NCBI GenBank assembly: GCA_008330645.1
Contig: VLTN01000071.1
Location: 107,817 to 171,816 of the forward strand
DNA length: 64,000 nt
Reading direction: 5' to 3'
DNA from: Cafeteria roenbergensis
Taxonomy: Eukaryota; Sar; Bigyra; Bicosoecida; Cafeteriaceae
Positions 63,101 through 64,000 of the stretch are shown here, piece by piece (the first letter of the stretch is position 1; each line of letters opens with the position of its first letter). The translations under genes were made by a program, and so were the position numbers. The notes under the pieces were generated by a model, which worked only from the letters and a program-made list of their open reading frames with translations, was not told where the DNA came from and ran no database searches.

Positions 63101-64000
63101 CTGTAGCCCGCGGTGGAACCTCGAGCACCTCACCCGACCGATGTCGCGCTGACGTGTCGCAGACGAGCGTCGTCCGCTGACAGCTCCGGGACGCAGGCCA
63201 GCTCCCGATCTTCACAGTCGGCGAGTTGCGGTCGCGTCGCCGAAGGACTCCGCGCCTGAGTTGCCGCTCCCTGGACGACAGGCCCCCTGCCGGCCGTTGG
63301 CGGACGGCCGGTTGGGCAACCAGGGTCACACCATCGGCGGCGCGTACGAGAAAGCGGCCTCACTGCGCGAACAGGAGACCCTCTGGCCGGGATGCCGTCC
63401 TCAGTCCACCTCCAGGCACGTGATGTCTTGGCCGAAGCCGCGGCCAACAGGCACGAAGACCACTCGTGGTTAGCCGACGAGGGCGCGGCGGCCGCTCGCC
63501 TTGGCCGTATCCACAATCACCAAGGCGCGCGTTACTTCGCGCGCCCACTGCCCCCCCGCGCTGCTCACGCGTGCCAGCACCGCAGCTCGCCCCCGGGCGC
63601 CCACGCCCCACCGACAAGACTCGCGGTGTCGCTCTTGAGACTGGCCGAGCGCCACGCGCTCACGCGCCGAGGGACTCGCGCGGAAGCGCACCAGGTACGC
63701 CGTTGGTGGCCCCCACCAGCGGACGTCCACGGCCATCAAGCTGGGCGGGCGGATGCCCAGCGCCAGCTCTGCTGCGCTGCCCAGGTCGCGTCCTGCGCCG
63801 CGTCGAGAGTGGACTGGCCGCCCACCGTGACGCGGACCGCGGGATGCGCCCTGAGATCTGCGGCGCGCGGAACACGAATGTGGTGTGGTTGTTGCGAGAT
63901 GATGGCGCCGTCTGGCCGAAGGTGCCAACGCCGTCCGGGTCCGCACAGTGCGCACCATCATCCGCGAGCGCACCCCGACGGGCACGAGCAGACTGCTGCG
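60144..64000 (-). CDS. IPT/Cys-rich multi-TM protein with WW domain; 5' incomplete, frame broken
   Basis: The 3' part (60144 to about 61915) is one clean frame. It contains WIVLLLIRKALVAVAALVFG, LLFVSMLIALTGILM and AYAAMVLLVVAVLYAFGVVA helices, a long basic/Ser tail and a WW domain (about 60408-60486, WTRVRNEEGVIWYV...QRWAMP). Upstream, protein-like sequence continues but hops among all three frames: LAYVFIGLYTVGFLVFTAVL, HLSSLISTSVLLFYVLYL, LPIAFLVIFGLLHSVLWAV, VWLFPVLFAMLVIVVACGAY, then Cys-rich GERCGECLPGKYY and ETCADCPQGGVCEG, then possible IPT/TIG pieces (AFSYAPPMV, VRVTVGGQ). The architecture suggests a large surface protein with an extracellular IPT and GCC2/GCC3 part, several helices and a cytoplasmic WW tail. 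The breaks are more likely assembly indels than decay, because conserved pieces survive between them. The 5' end lies beyond the window. Confidence 0.6.

Overview
This window is nuclear DNA of a very GC-rich unicellular flagellate. Genes are dense on both strands and most are interrupted by one to three GT-AG introns of about 105 to 540 bases. There is no operon structure or ribosome-binding-site pattern. The gene set is eukaryotic: WASH and CCC endosomal components, an IFT-B subunit, CFAP20- and CFAP68-type ciliary proteins, an anaphase-promoting-complex subunit, a DEAD-box ribosome-biogenesis helicase, mitochondrial beta-oxidation genes and a peroxisomal acyl-CoA oxidase. Nothing plastid-specific is seen. 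Composition, compact GTGAG...GCAG introns and the heterotrophic, ciliated gene set would suit a free-living heterotrophic protist such as a bicosoecid stramenopile (Cafeteria-like). That placement is inference, not proof.

Layout. 1-6 kb: partial ammonia-lyase-like gene (-), CFAP68-like ciliary gene (+), WASHC5/strumpellin (-). 6-12.2 kb: a giant ammonium transporter (+) and a divergent eIF4E-family gene (+). 12.2-16.1 kb: a 3.8-kb lower-GC stretch with no gene I can support. 16-24 kb, all minus: a secreted/membrane protein, ACAD8, CCDC22 (with one frame break), and a large signal-peptide plus TM protein. 24-33 kb: DDX10/DBP4 (+), a DUF4476-like repeat protein (-), YOD1/OTU1 (+), ETFB (-), a SpoVS-like mitochondrial protein (+). 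33.5-39.9 kb: a 2054-residue RCC1-like/LRR/Cys-rich receptor-like protein (+). 40-45 kb: IFT54 with two MIP-T3 domains (-), APC10 (+), DCC thiol oxidoreductase (-). 45-52.6 kb: PAF-acetylhydrolase-like (-), CFAP20-like (-), HIG1-domain protein (+), two unknown genes (-). 52.7-64 kb: acyl-CoA oxidase (+), a USP deubiquitinase (-), and a 5'-incomplete IPT/Cys-rich/multi-TM/WW protein (-) whose reading frame is broken repeatedly upstream of 61.9 kb.

How the genes fit together. ACAD8 and ETFB belong to one mitochondrial branched-chain acyl-CoA pathway (ETFB carries electrons from ACAD8), and the oxidase is the peroxisomal counterpart. Strumpellin and CCDC22 act in the linked WASH and CCC endosomal recycling complexes. 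IFT54, CFAP68-like and CFAP20-like proteins imply a motile cilium. YOD1, the USP and APC10 form a ubiquitin set. Many genes are divergent pairs with 140-560 bp between start codons. Five upstream regions share the element GCGGCTCTGC, four of them as GCGGCTCTGCCG. Splice sites are close to invariant.
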